From: Pedobacter xixiisoli
Lineage (GTDB): Bacteria; Bacteroidota; Bacteroidia; Sphingobacteriales; Sphingobacteriaceae
Reading direction: 5' to 3'
DNA length: 64,000 nucleotides
NCBI RefSeq assembly: GCF_900215335.1
Contig: NZ_OCMT01000002.1
Location: 372,001 to 436,000, forward strand
This document shows positions 9,069 to 18,734 of this stretch, one piece after another. The position numbers were made by a program, and so were the translations under genes. The notes beneath the pieces were generated by a model. The model was given only the letters and a program-made list of their open reading frames with translations. It made no database searches and was not told the origin of the DNA. Numbering within the stretch: the first letter of the stretch is position 1; each line of letters begins with the position of its first letter.

Positions 9069-11426
9069 ATGGATAATTCTCAAAAGATAAATTTGCTCTT
9101 AACGAAGATTGAAAATCTATCTATCAGACAGCAAGGTTTTGAAGCCGAGATAAAGGCTTTAAGGCAAGAGGTGGAAGCTTTACGCAATCCTAATATACAA
9201 ACTTCACAAACAGAAATGGAAGTGACTAAAGCCCTTCCCTTTCCTCCTCCTAAAAATACACCTACCTCACCCATAGCCCAAAATGCAGCGGCTCCGAAAC
9301 CAATTATTGCTCCACCGAGCAAACAACCGAGCTTCAGCGAAAGGTTTAGCAGCAAAAACATGGCTAAATCTGATTTCGAAAAATTTATTGGAGAGAACTT
9401 AATCAGCAAGATAGGTATCCTGATATTAATTATTGGTGTTGGTATTGGCGCTAAATACGCGATAGACAATCAATTGATTAGTCCGTTGACACGTATTATT
9501 TTAGGCTATTTGGTTGGGGCAGGTTTATTGGCATTTGCCATCAAATTAAAAGCTAAATACGAGAAATTTTCGGCTGTTTTAGTAAGTGGAGCTATAGCCA
9601 TCATGTATTTTATTACCTATGCAGCCTACGATTTTTATTCGCTCATACCGCAAGCATTAGCTTTTGCATTGATGGTATTTTTTACTTCATTTACAGTAGT
9701 TGCGGCCATTAAATACAACCGACAAGTTATTGCCCATATTGGTTTGGTAGGCGCTTATGCAGTCCCATTTTTGCTAAGCGATGGTTCAGGAAAAGTGGCA
9801 GTCTTATTCTCTTACATGGCAATTATCAATATCGGCATATTGATCATCAGTTTTAAAAAATATTGGAAACCGCTGTTCTATGCCTCATTTGGGCTTACTT
9901 GGATTATCTTTCTGAGTTGGTTATTTGACTCGTATACAGACAAAGACCACTTTGCATTAGCAATACTCTTCTCTTCAGTATTCTTTGTTATTTTTTACAT
10001 CACCAACCTAGCTTATAAAGTAAGTAAAAAGGAAGTTTTTGGTCTAAGTGATGTGGTTTTACTACTCCTAAATAGTTTCATTTTTTACGGAATTGGCTAC
10101 TTCATCTTATCAGAAAGCAAATATAGCGCAGAATTATTAGGCCTATTTACCTTAGCAAATGCCATCATCCACTTTTTGGTAAGTTTGGTTATCTACAAGA
10201 AAAAACTAGCAGATAAAAATCTATTTTACCTCATTTTAGCTTTGGTAATTACGTTTATTACCATGGCTGCGCCTGTACAATTAGATGGCGGATGGGTAAC
10301 TATTTTCTGGACGGTGGAAGCCGCAGTACTTTTCTACTTGGGAAGAGTTAAGAAAATCGTTATTTACGAAAAGCTCTCCTTTCCACTGATTTTCTTAGCA
10401 TTTTTCAGTCTGCTGCAAGATTGGTCTACGACCGTGAATGTTTACGAAAAAACTATCCTCACGCCTATTTTCAATGTTATTTTTCTAACTGCTGTTATAT
10501 TTACAGCAAGCTTTGTTTGGATACTAACGGTTAATAAAAAAGAAACAGAAAAAGCGACACAATGGCCTTGGATGAGGGATATTTCAACCTACGCTATTCC
10601 AGGGATGTTGCTCATAGCTACTTACTTTTCATTACAGATAGAAATTGCAAGGCACTTCGATAACCTTTACCAAACCACTAAAATAAATATCACGCCTAGT
10701 AAAAAAGATATATACGCAGACTATCGTTACAATTACAACTACGAAAACCTAAAAAATGCTTGGATTTACATCTATACGTTGTTTTTTGCTGCTATATTAA
10801 CTTTCACGAATATCAAAAAAATAAAAAGCACTGAATTGGCGGTTACCAGTTTAATCATCAATATGTTGGTCATTCTTTCGTTTTTAGCGAGTGGGTTATA
10901 CATTTTGAGCGAGCTAAGAGAAACATATCTAAATCCAGAAAAATACTTTGTTATTGGTTCATTTAACATTGGAATTAGGTACCTAGCCTTTGTATTCTTC
11001 GCTTTGCTGATCGTTCAATTATATCAGCTCCAACGTTCGGGTTTAATTAAAAAAGACATTAGAACGATGTTGGATTATATAGTCTACATTTCGATTCTTT
11101 GGATTATTAGTAGTGAATTGATCAATATTCTAGAACTGATGAGAGCTGATGGAAGCTACAAACTTGGCTTAAGCATTTTATGGGGTATTTATTCGTTATT
11201 CTTAATCGGGCTTGGTTTAGCCAAAAACAAAAAGCACCTACGTATTGGAGCTATGGCTTTGTTTGGCATTACTTTAGTTAAGTTGTTCTTTTACGATATC
11301 GCCTACCTTAGCACCATATCCAAAACGGTTGTTTTTGTATCGTTAGGTGTATTATTATTGATTATTTCTTTCCTTTATAATAAGTACAAACATTTAATTA
11401 TTGACGAGAATGAAGTTAAAAATTAA
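9069..11426 (+). CDS. DUF2339 polytopic membrane protein
   Basis: The ATG at 9069 (MDNSQKINLLLTKIENL) is chosen over a TTG at 9027. The 785-residue protein has an N-terminal coiled coil (about 5-45), a proline-rich linker (about 55-90) and then the conserved FEKFIGENLISKIGILILIIGVG-type entry into some twenty membrane helices, which is typical of DUF2339. The function of the family is unknown. The stop overlaps the start of the DUF3999 gene by 17 bases; DUF2339 and DUF3999 neighbours occur in other phyla too, so they probably form a functional pair in the envelope. Confidence 0.88.
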   Translation: MDNSQKINLLLTKIENLSIRQQGFEAEIKALRQEVEALRNPNIQTSQTEMEVTKALPFPPPKNTPTSPIAQNAAAPKPIIAPPSKQPSFSERFSSKNMAKSDFEKFIGENLISKIGILILIIGVGIGAKYAIDNQLISPLTRIILGYLVGAGLLAFAIKLKAKYEKFSAVLVSGAIAIMYFITYAAYDFYSLIPQALAFALMVFFTSFTVVAAIKYNRQVIAHIGLVGAYAVPFLLSDGSGKVAVLFSYMAIINIGILIISFKKYWKPLFYASFGLTWIIFLSWLFDSYTDKDHFALAILFSSVFFVIFYITNLAYKVSKKEVFGLSDVVLLLLNSFIFYGIGYFILSESKYSAELLGLFTLANAIIHFLVSLVIYKKKLADKNLFYLILALVITFITMAAPVQLDGGWVTIFWTVEAAVLFYLGRVKKIVIYEKLSFPLIFLAFFSLLQDWSTTVNVYEKTILTPIFNVIFLTAVIFTASFVWILTVNKKETEKATQWPWMRDISTYAIPGMLLIATYFSLQIEIARHFDNLYQTTKINITPSKKDIYADYRYNYNYENLKNAWIYIYTLFFAAILTFTNIKKIKSTELAVTSLIINMLVILSFLASGLYILSELRETYLNPEKYFVIGSFNIGIRYLAFVFFALLIVQLYQLQRSGLIKKDIRTMLDYIVYISILWIISSELINILELMRADGSYKLGLSILWGIYSLFLIGLGLAKNKKHLRIGAMALFGITLVKLFFYDIAYLSTISKTVVFVSLGVLLLIISFLYNKYKHLIIDENEVKN

Positions 11427-12636
11427 GCTAATATTAGCGTTTTTGCTTGGTGTAAGCTTGGTAAAAGCTCAAACCAATACCTATCAGTTTAAGAGGCAAA
11501 TTACAGGCGTAAGTACAAATTGGCATAGCCTTACACTACCCGACGGCCTGTATCAAAAGCTCAATACAGGTGTTGACGATTTACGGATTTTCGGAATTAA
11601 AGGAAAAGATACTATCGAAGTACCTTACCTACTGAAGCAGCGAGCCAACGAAGTTAATACTGCAGAAATTCCTTTTAAACAGCTTAATCAAAGTACAATT
11701 GGCGACGTGTATTATTATACTTTTCAATTAACGGAAGCTAACGTCATTAACCAAATTAACTTAGACTTTAAACAGGAAAACTTCGATTGGAAGGTTGTTT
11801 TGGAAGGAAGTAATGACAACCAAAATTGGTTCGGCATCTTAAAAGATTATCGCATCTTATCCATCAAAAATAAGGATACGGATTACAAATTCACCAAATT
11901 GAGCTTTCCAGACGCTAAATATCAGTTTTACAGAATTGCCATTAAAAGCAACCTCCCACTTACATTAACGGGCAGTAAAACCTTAAGAACTGATACGATT
12001 AAAGGTGTTTACAACGAGGTAAAATATCAAACCTACGACCTTAAAAATGATACAAAAAATAAAGAGACGGTTATTGAAGTTGGTCTAAAAACGGCTGTTC
12101 CGATATCTTTTTTAAAAATCAATGCGCAAAGCGATTTTGATTTCTACAGAGCTATCAGAATTGAGTATGCGACAGACAGCTTCAAAACCGAAAAAGGTAT
12201 AGAATATAATTTCTCAACGCTTTACGAAGGTACCATTAGTTCTTTAGAAAAAACGGAATTCAATTTTCCGAACACCATTACCGGCAGGATAAAAATCACG
12301 ATTAGCAATAACGACAATAGACCTTTGCGCTTAAGCGGATTAGAGCTGCAAGGCAATAGCTATCAGATGATTGCCCGTTTTGATGATTTAACTAATGAAT
12401 ATGCGCTGTATTACGATAGCGAAAACACATTAGCTCCTAATTATGAGATTGCAAAATTTGAAAGTAAAATACCTTCGAACTTAAACAGTGTAAATGTAGG
12501 CGAGGAACAGAAAAATCCTTCCTACACTGTAAAAGTAGAAAAACCACTGTTCGAAAATAAGATTTGGCTTTGGGCTTTGATGGTGGTTATTATTGCACTG
12601 CTTGGCTTCTTTTCTTTTAAAATGTTGAAGAGTTAA
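11410..12636 (+). CDS. DUF3999-family exported protein
   Basis: The ATG at 11410 gives a signal peptide (MKLKIKLILAFLLGVSLVKA) and 408 residues. The exported part is rich in beta structure, with two discoidin-like segments (ENFDWKVVLEGSNDNQNWF and a later IRIEYATDSF), and ends in a single membrane anchor (WLWALMVVIIALLGFFSF). This is the layout of DUF3999. It overlaps the DUF2339 gene and is probably translated together with it. Substrate and reaction are unknown; envelope carbohydrate handling would be a guess. Confidence 0.82.
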   Translation: MKLKIKLILAFLLGVSLVKAQTNTYQFKRQITGVSTNWHSLTLPDGLYQKLNTGVDDLRIFGIKGKDTIEVPYLLKQRANEVNTAEIPFKQLNQSTIGDVYYYTFQLTEANVINQINLDFKQENFDWKVVLEGSNDNQNWFGILKDYRILSIKNKDTDYKFTKLSFPDAKYQFYRIAIKSNLPLTLTGSKTLRTDTIKGVYNEVKYQTYDLKNDTKNKETVIEVGLKTAVPISFLKINAQSDFDFYRAIRIEYATDSFKTEKGIEYNFSTLYEGTISSLEKTEFNFPNTITGRIKITISNNDNRPLRLSGLELQGNSYQMIARFDDLTNEYALYYDSENTLAPNYEIAKFESKIPSNLNSVNVGEEQKNPSYTVKVEKPLFENKIWLWALMVVIIALLGFFSFKMLKS

Positions 12637-12668
12637 GATTAGAGATAAAGGTTTTTGATAAACATTAA

Positions 12669-12694
12669 GATTGCTTCGTGCCTCGCAATGACGA
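12669..12694. repeat. Dispersed intergenic repeat
   Basis: The stretch ATTGCTTCGTGCCTCGCAAT and the following GACG match a dispersed intergenic repeat that I recall from many bacterial genomes (reverse complement: GTCATTGCGAGGCACGAAGC). It sits between two convergent genes. Its presence creates a spurious minus-strand frame through the region, which I did not call. Confidence 0.6.
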
Positions 12695-12706
12695 TTAAAC
12701 AAAATC

Positions 12707-13405
12707 CTAATCACAATTCGCTGCGCTTCCGTAAGCTGAATGTGTATGTGGAGAAAGAAATGGGATATTTAAGTTGGCAGAGCGCAAAATGAAGAGCGCA
12801 CCAATAAAAAGTGCAAACCACGGTATCAGCTTTTGACTGTTAAATTTAAAGTATTTTTTCAAGTAAACCCCTCCCAGTGAAATGAAAAGCATTAACGGTG
12901 TAGTACCCATGCCGAAGAGTAGCATAAAGCTTGCTCCTGATTGAGAATTAGCAGAACTGAGTGCGGTGGCTAAAGCCAAATACACCATCCCGCAAGGAAT
13001 TAAACCATTAAGCATACCTGCAAAAAAGCCCCAATATGGAAGTTTAAAAACTTTGCCCATCAGCTTACTAATTGGGATTACCATTTTATTTTGCAGTTTT
13101 TGGAAAGCTTTAATGTATTTACCACTTAATTGAGCTATTGTAAACAGTACTAAGAGCACACCGATCACTAAACTTAACGTCTCTTGTTTGGCAAAAACGG
13201 CAAATGTATTACCCAACAAACCAACTAAGGTTCCAAGTAAAGCGTAAATTGAGATTCTACCGAATTGGTACAACAATACCTGTAAAACATTATGCCAGCT
13301 GCTTTTTTTGTCTAATGGCAAGCCCAGCACAATTGGTCCGCACATTACGGCACAATGTACGCTTCCCAAAAAACCCATTAAAAAAGCAAGCGGCATTAAA
13401 CTCAT
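12707..13405 (-). CDS. Sulfite exporter TauE/SafE-like (UreH_2) membrane protein of the cbb3 locus
   Basis: A 232-residue protein with about six membrane helices. The first contains the HCAVMCGP motif typical of the short UreH_2/TauE-SafE proteins found next to ccoGHIS genes. Its start overlaps the stop of fixH by four bases (ATGA), so the two are translationally coupled. In cbb3 clusters such proteins are thought to help with metal, probably copper, handling during oxidase assembly; this is inference from context, not from a substrate motif. Confidence 0.85.
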   Translation of the reverse strand: MSLMPLAFLMGFLGSVHCAVMCGPIVLGLPLDKKSSWHNVLQVLLYQFGRISIYALLGTLVGLLGNTFAVFAKQETLSLVIGVLLVLFTIAQLSGKYIKAFQKLQNKMVIPISKLMGKVFKLPYWGFFAGMLNGLIPCGMVYLALATALSSANSQSGASFMLLFGMGTTPLMLFISLGGVYLKKYFKFNSQKLIPWFALFIGALFILRSANLNIPFLSPHTHSAYGSAANCD

Positions 13406-13830
13406 ATTCTGATGTCTTTGGTATACATATAATCTTTACCATTCGAGCGCCATTCCAATTTCAACGACCAAAGTCCTTTGTCTAAGTTCCCTGCTTCAAT
13501 GATAATCAGGTTTCCATCGTCAATAGTTTTACCACTGCTTTTGACATCTTTTTCTTTGGCAGATGGGCGCATTAAGGTCAATTGGTAATCTGCAGCATCT
13601 TTCAACTGAATAATCAATTGGCTTTGGCTTTGCTTAATTTCCGGAGTTGCATCATCGTTCAAAGTGTTGCTTTTTGCTTCGTATTCCCTATCGTAGTTGA
13701 TACCTTTTTCGTAGTAGTCTTCCTCTACCAGCGAATCGTTACCATGCTGCTTGAACATATAAACCACCATTCCAATAATGAACGACATGAAAGCTGCCAT
13801 TCCTAAAACTAGTTTTGTTCCCCAATTCAT
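13402..13830 (-). CDS. fixH: FixH/CcoH-family cbb3 oxidase assembly protein
   Basis: A 142-residue protein with one N-terminal membrane helix (MNWGTKLVLGMAAFMSFIIG), the conserved VEEDYYEKGINYDREYEAK segment and a periplasmic beta domain ending in WSLKLEWRSNGKDY. This is the FixH pattern. FixH/CcoH associates with the cbb3 oxidase and supports its assembly and stability. It sits between ccoG and the TauE/SafE-like gene in the same direction. Confidence 0.9.
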   Translation of the reverse strand: MNWGTKLVLGMAAFMSFIIGMVVYMFKQHGNDSLVEEDYYEKGINYDREYEAKSNTLNDDATPEIKQSQSQLIIQLKDAADYQLTLMRPSAKEKDVKSSGKTIDDGNLIIIEAGNLDKGLWSLKLEWRSNGKDYMYTKDIRI

Positions 13831-13869
13831 TCTCTTGTTTTTTTGTTGTTTAGTTGGTTCGTTTTTTAG

Positions 13870-13905
13870 TTAACTGATATCTGACCACTGATATCTGTCC
13901 CCTGT
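13870..13905 (-). repeat. Degenerate G-rich repeat directly after the ccoG stop
   Basis: Read along the ccoG strand, the stop is followed by CAGGGGACAGATATCAGTGG and TCAGATATCAG. The same unit follows ccoI, cysH and vsr in this window. Confidence 0.55.
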
Positions 13906-15273
13906 TTAAGGTTGCGAAAAGAAAGTAGTCTCTGTTTCACTAATTACCTTACCATCAACTATAATTTCAAACTTCACTTTCGATTTAAACTCTTCAATAT
14001 TTTTTGGTTGCTTGATTAAGAAGAAGGTTAAATGTGATGAGCCCTCTTTTGGCAAAATCGTATCGGCTTGTATCAATTCTATTCTGTCTTTCGCATCGGC
14101 GGATTTAAACACAAATTTCATATCCTTGTTCGTCTTATTAATCAGCTCTGCATTATATAAGTTTGCAATAGTTCCATCAGGGCGTTTCTGATACAAAGTT
14201 CCGCTAGCTCGCAAAACTGTGGTTTGTACATCTTCCCTTTTGTAAATTAAGGATGAAAAAATAATCATCACCAACACTAAAACTACAACGTAACCGTAAG
14301 CTCTAGCACCTAACTTAAATTTGTTTCTACTTTGGATAAAATCATGATTGTAGAAACCAATTAGCTTTTCAGGCTTACCGATTTTAATCATCACCTCATC
14401 GCAAGCATCTATACAAGCAGTACAGTTGACACATTCTAACTGCGTTCCCTGCCTAATGTCAATTCCTGTTGGACAAACCTGCACACATAAACTACAATCA
14501 ATACAATCACCTTTTAAGGTTTGGTCTAAACTTTTTTGAATACGTCCACGAGGTTCGCCACGGGTTTCATCGTAAGCAACAATTAAACTCTTATTATCTA
14601 GCAAAACACCCTGCAACCTGCCATAAGGACAAATTACGGTACAAACTACTTCTCTCACATATGAGAAAACCCCGTAGAAAATGAAAGTGAAAATCCAGAT
14701 AGAGATAAACCCTATCGTATGCTCACTGATAGGTTCTGTGGCTATTTTATACAATTGATCTGAACCGATGATGTAAGCCAAGAAAACATTAGAGATAAGG
14801 AACGAAATTGCTAGAAACAGAAAGTGCTTAAAGCCTTTTTTGAAAACCTTTTCTGTATTCCATTCTTGTGCATCTAGTTTCTTTTGCTGGTTGGCATCGC
14901 CTTCTATCCAATACTCTATTCTACGGAAAACCATTTCCATAAAAATAGTTTGCGGACAGACCCAACCGCACCACAGCCTTCCCAATATTACGGTGAAGCA
15001 AACAATGAACAACACCAAAATCAGCATTGCTAGAGCAAAGAGATAAAAGTCTTGTGGGGTGAAGATTAAGCCAATAAAAACAAACTTGCGCTCTAAGAAG
15101 TTGAACAATATTAATTGCTCGCCATTGAGTTTAACAAATGGACTAGCAAATAAAAGCAGCAGCAATACGTAGCTTATCCATTTCCTTTGGTTATATAATT
15201 TACCAGAGGGTTTTTTAGGGTAAAGGAACGTTCTGCCACCACTCTTTTTGTTGTTATTTTGGGATTTTGCCAT
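13906..15273 (-). CDS. ccoG: CcoG: cytochrome c oxidase accessory protein, 4Fe-4S
   Basis: A 455-residue protein; the ATG at 15273 (MAKSQNNNKK) is preferred to a GTG six codons earlier. Five membrane helices carry the motif WCGWVCPQTIFMEM, followed by two ferredoxin-type clusters (CIDCSLCVQVCP and CVNCTACIDAC) and a C-terminal periplasmic immunoglobulin-like domain. This is RdxA/CcoG, which in other bacteria reduces Cu(II) to Cu(I) for the cbb3 copper centre. It lies downstream of the structural genes with a repeat-filled spacer before fixH. Confidence 0.95.
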   Translation of the reverse strand: MAKSQNNNKKSGGRTFLYPKKPSGKLYNQRKWISYVLLLLLFASPFVKLNGEQLILFNFLERKFVFIGLIFTPQDFYLFALAMLILVLFIVCFTVILGRLWCGWVCPQTIFMEMVFRRIEYWIEGDANQQKKLDAQEWNTEKVFKKGFKHFLFLAISFLISNVFLAYIIGSDQLYKIATEPISEHTIGFISIWIFTFIFYGVFSYVREVVCTVICPYGRLQGVLLDNKSLIVAYDETRGEPRGRIQKSLDQTLKGDCIDCSLCVQVCPTGIDIRQGTQLECVNCTACIDACDEVMIKIGKPEKLIGFYNHDFIQSRNKFKLGARAYGYVVVLVLVMIIFSSLIYKREDVQTTVLRASGTLYQKRPDGTIANLYNAELINKTNKDMKFVFKSADAKDRIELIQADTILPKEGSSHLTFFLIKQPKNIEEFKSKVKFEIIVDGKVISETETTFFSQP

Positions 15274-15311
15274 CTCTATATCTTTCTGCACTTATTTTTT
15301 GTAATCATTAA

Positions 15312-15399
15312 ACCTCCCCCTACCCCCTCCGAGAGGGGGACATGCATGTTGTATATGCACCCTGTATCTCCCTCTGGAGGGAGAATTAAAGAGGGAGGT
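15312..15399. repeat. Palindromic CCTCCCC/GGGGAGG element (88 bp)
   Basis: The ends ACCTCCC and GGGAGGT are inverted copies of each other, with further C-rich and G-rich arms inside. A similar 86-bp element is at 21542-21627. It has no coding potential and is probably a REP- or MITE-like repeat between ccoP and ccoG. Confidence 0.55.
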
Positions 15400-15416
15400 C
15401 TACTAATGCAGCTATT

Positions 15417-16343
15417 CTAATTCGCCACCGCTTCTGCAGCCGCAGCATCATATTTTTCACCTTGTGGCGCTTTAGGATTAGCTGGTTTAGAACCCTGTAA
15501 CGACAAAATGTAATTGGTTACTGCACTGATGTTAGCCGAGCTCATGTTTTTCTCCCAGCTCACCATTCCTTTTTCAGGCACACCATACTTAATCACTTTA
15601 AATACGTCTTTTACGCTACCGCCGTGTAACCAAAATTCATCTGTTAGGTTAGGCCCAACCAAACCTTCGCCTGCAGCTCCGTGACAAGCCACACAATTCG
15701 CATCAAAAACGCCTTTACCTACCGCAATTTGTGACGGGTCTATCTTCACACTGTTTTCATCTACAGAAGAAGCAGATTTTGCTAAGAACTTCTGTTTTGC
15801 TAAATCGGCCTTTGCCATTTCTGTTTTGTACTCATCGTCCTGTCTTTCTCCATGCTCACCAATATGATAATAGTAAAGGTATCCAGCAGCAAAAATTAAT
15901 GTACCATAGAAAAGTACGTTAAACCAAGCTGGAACAGGGTTATTCAACTCCTTTATACCATCGTAAGCATGTGGAATTTCCAAATCTTTCTCCGCAGAAA
16001 GTGGCTTTAAGCTTAAAAGTTTGGTCCAAACACTAGGTTTTTCGCCATTTAATTTTACCCACTCTTCGTATTCTAACCTTCTATCCTCCTTGGTTTTATA
16101 AGGCGTTGGATTTTTACTTTCTTGGTAAATTACCTTAAAACTTTTATACAAAGTGATGGCAACAAACAACAGGATAATAGAAAACACCAACAAAGTGATA
16201 ATCAGTAATTCTGTAGTACTGATACCCAAAGATGGATCTGGAATTACAACTTTGGTTTCTTCTTCGGCAGCTGCCGCAGCTTCTTGTGCAAATGAACCAA
16301 AAGCTGTAGCCAATAACATCATCAATAAACTAAACTTCTTCAT
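15417..16343 (-). CDS. ccoP: CcoP: cbb3 oxidase subunit III, c-type cytochrome
   Basis: A 308-residue protein: signal peptide (MKKFSLLMMLLATAFGSFAQ), a membrane helix at about 40-65, the CcoP_N motif around YDGIKELNNPVPAWF with a second membrane helix, and a cytochrome c domain with CVACH (C217-H221) and the axial-methionine region PEKGMVSW. Only one CxxCH is present, whereas classical proteobacterial CcoP has two. It passes electrons to the CcoO/CcoN part of the oxidase. It overlaps ccoQ by 14 bases. Confidence 0.93.
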   Translation of the reverse strand: MKKFSLLMMLLATAFGSFAQEAAAAAEEETKVVIPDPSLGISTTELLIITLLVFSIILLFVAITLYKSFKVIYQESKNPTPYKTKEDRRLEYEEWVKLNGEKPSVWTKLLSLKPLSAEKDLEIPHAYDGIKELNNPVPAWFNVLFYGTLIFAAGYLYYYHIGEHGERQDDEYKTEMAKADLAKQKFLAKSASSVDENSVKIDPSQIAVGKGVFDANCVACHGAAGEGLVGPNLTDEFWLHGGSVKDVFKVIKYGVPEKGMVSWEKNMSSANISAVTNYILSLQGSKPANPKAPQGEKYDAAAAEAVAN

Positions 16344-16515
16344 ATCCGTCTACTGTTTGAGGTTCGTTAAAAGGTAGATTACTCATTTCTGCAATATGGG
16401 TTTTGTTCATTTTGATAAGATAAATACCTACCATGATAAAGAAAACCATAAATATGAGCAGTGATGCGATGAGATAAAACTCACCGCCTGCTAGGTCTTT
16501 TATTTGCTTAAACAT
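16330..16515 (-). CDS. ccoQ: CcoQ: small cbb3 oxidase subunit
   Basis: A 61-residue protein with a single membrane helix (YLIASLLIFMVFFIMVGIYL) and a short acidic tail ending DGYEEV. Its position between ccoNO and ccoP and its size fit CcoQ, which stabilises the complex. It overlaps the ccoP start by 14 bases. Confidence 0.85.
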   Translation of the reverse strand: MFKQIKDLAGGEFYLIASLLIFMVFFIMVGIYLIKMNKTHIAEMSNLPFNEPQTVDGYEEV

Positions 16516-16520
16516 AATTT

Positions 16521-18662
16521 TTACTGGTTAGATGGAATAGTTGTTTTGTTTGCTTTGATATCGGTACCCATACGTTGCAGGTAAGCAATTAAAGCAATTA
16601 TCTCTCTGTCGCTTTTCACGTCGATATTGTTTTGCTTCAGATCTTTAGCGATTGCTTCTGCTTGATCGCTCAACTTCGCTTTAGCCACAGCATCAAAATT
16701 CTCTCTGTATGGCACACCTAAAGTCTGCATTGCCCTAATTTTGGCTTCAGTCATGCTGGTATCCAATTTTTGGGTAATTAACCAAGGGTAAGATGGCATG
16801 ATACTTCCTGGCGACATTGAAGTTGGGTCTAACATGTGGTTGTAGTGCCAAGCGTTAGAATATTTACCACCAATACGGTGCAAATCTGGTCCTGTACGTT
16901 TACTTCCCCATAAAAACGGATGGTCGTAAACAAACTCGCCTGCTTTACTGTATTCGCCATAGCGCTCAGTTTCTGACCTAAATGGACGGATAGTTTGCGA
17001 GTGACAGTTCACACATCCTTCTTTGATATACAAATCTCTACCTTCTAATTCTAGTGGAGTGTAAGGTTTAACACTGGCGATAGTTGGTACGTTACTCTCG
17101 ATGGTAAAAGTTGGCATCATTTCTACCATACCACCAATCAAAATCACAATCATAGAAAGCACCATGAATTTCATTGGTTTACGTTCCAACACACGGTGCC
17201 ATTTTTTATCAGCTGGGTCTTCGTGAGTAATTTCTTTCTCTAAAGGCATTGCTTCGGCTGCTTCATCAGCTACCAGCTTACCTTTTAGCATAGTTTTAGC
17301 CAAGTTGTAAGTCATCGCGATAGCGCCGATAAGATACAATGCACCGCCAATAGAACGCAATATGTGCATTGGAATAATTTGTAGCGTAGTAGTTAAGAAG
17401 TTAGCGTATTTCAACAAACCTTCGTCTGTAAACTCTTTCCACATTAAGCCTTGCGTAAAGCCAGCCCAATACATCGGAATTGCGTAAAACAAGATACCTA
17501 ATGTGCCAATCCAGAAGTGGAAAGAAGCTAGTTTTTTAGAGAACAACTCTGTTTTATAGATACGTGGGATTAACCAGTACAATACACCAAAAGTTAAGAA
17601 ACCATTCCAACCCAAAGCACCAACGTGTACGTGAGCTACAATCCAGTCGGTAAAGTGAGCTACACCATTAATTTGTTTTAAGGATAACATTGGTCCTTCG
17701 AAAGTTGCCATACCGTAAGCAGTAAGCGCAACCACCATAAATTTCAAGGTTACATCTTCACGAACTTTATCCCAAGCACCACGTAAGGTGAGCAAACCGT
17801 TAATCATACCGCCCCAACTTGGTGCAATAAGCATGATGGAGAAAGCTACGCCTAAAGATTGCGCCCATCCTGGTAAGGAAGTGTACAATAAGTGGTGTGG
17901 ACCAGCCCAGATGTAGATGAAAATTAACGACCAAAAGTGGAGGATACTCAATTTATAAGAATACACCGGACGGTTAGCCATTTTAGGTAGGAAGTAGTAC
18001 ATCATCCCTAAATACGGCGTAGTTAAGAAAAATGCCACCGCATTGTGTCCGTACCACCATTGTACCAGGGCATCTTGTACACCGGCAAAAACATAGTAAC
18101 TTTTAAGAAATGAAATAGGCAGCTGAAATGAATTTACAATATGCAATACCGCAATAGTTACGAAAGTAGCAATGTAGAACCAAATGGCTACATACAAGTG
18201 CCTTTCTCTACGTTTGATAATGGTACCGAACATATTGATACCGAAAACCACCCAAATTAAGGTAATGGCAATATCGATTGGCCACTCTAGCTCTGCATAC
18301 TCATGCGATGAAGTAATACCCAAAGGCAAAGTAATCACCGCCGAAACAATAATTAACTGCCAACCCCAAAAGTGAATTTTACTTAAGGCATTACTGAACA
18401 TTCTTGCTTTTAACAAACGTTGTAACGAGTAGTAAACACCCATAAAAATGGCATTACCCACAAAGGCGAAAATTACCGCATTGGTGTGAAGCGGTCTGAT
18501 ACGACCAAAAGTAGTGTACTGATTACCCAAGTTCATGCTTGGCGAAAACAGTTGCGTGGCGACAAGTAATCCTACTAGCATTCCGATAATACCCCATACG
18601 ATGGTTGCAATACCGAAATCTCGTACAATCTTATTGTCGTAGGTAAATTTTTCTAGCTGCAT
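16521..18662 (-). CDS. ccoN: Fused CcoN-CcoO: cbb3 oxidase catalytic subunit plus cytochrome c subunit
   Basis: The ATG at 18662 (MQLEKFTYDNKIVRDFG) gives 713 residues; the longer frame was rejected. Residues 1 to about 480 form the CcoN heme-copper oxidase with about twelve helices and the histidine ligands (RPLHTNAV, QWWYGHNAVAFFL, WIVAHVHVGALGW). The part from about 510 is CcoO, with one membrane anchor and a heme c motif EGCVNCHSQTIRPF. The fusion is the usual Bacteroidota form. The enzyme is a high-affinity terminal oxidase for low oxygen. Its neighbours encode all other subunits and assembly factors. Confidence 0.95.
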   Translation of the reverse strand: MQLEKFTYDNKIVRDFGIATIVWGIIGMLVGLLVATQLFSPSMNLGNQYTTFGRIRPLHTNAVIFAFVGNAIFMGVYYSLQRLLKARMFSNALSKIHFWGWQLIIVSAVITLPLGITSSHEYAELEWPIDIAITLIWVVFGINMFGTIIKRRERHLYVAIWFYIATFVTIAVLHIVNSFQLPISFLKSYYVFAGVQDALVQWWYGHNAVAFFLTTPYLGMMYYFLPKMANRPVYSYKLSILHFWSLIFIYIWAGPHHLLYTSLPGWAQSLGVAFSIMLIAPSWGGMINGLLTLRGAWDKVREDVTLKFMVVALTAYGMATFEGPMLSLKQINGVAHFTDWIVAHVHVGALGWNGFLTFGVLYWLIPRIYKTELFSKKLASFHFWIGTLGILFYAIPMYWAGFTQGLMWKEFTDEGLLKYANFLTTTLQIIPMHILRSIGGALYLIGAIAMTYNLAKTMLKGKLVADEAAEAMPLEKEITHEDPADKKWHRVLERKPMKFMVLSMIVILIGGMVEMMPTFTIESNVPTIASVKPYTPLELEGRDLYIKEGCVNCHSQTIRPFRSETERYGEYSKAGEFVYDHPFLWGSKRTGPDLHRIGGKYSNAWHYNHMLDPTSMSPGSIMPSYPWLITQKLDTSMTEAKIRAMQTLGVPYRENFDAVAKAKLSDQAEAIAKDLKQNNIDVKSDREIIALIAYLQRMGTDIKANKTTIPSNQ

Positions 18663-18734
18663 AATGAATAGAAATAGATTTGTAATGTTTATGACAAAGT
18701 TATTACAGTGCCGAAGCACTGTCGATGATTAGCA

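Noticed and set aside
12481..12714. Minus-strand frame of 77 codons over the end of the DUF3999 gene
   Set aside because: It is antisense to a clear gene and driven by the dispersed repeat at 12669-12694, which often yields such spurious frames.
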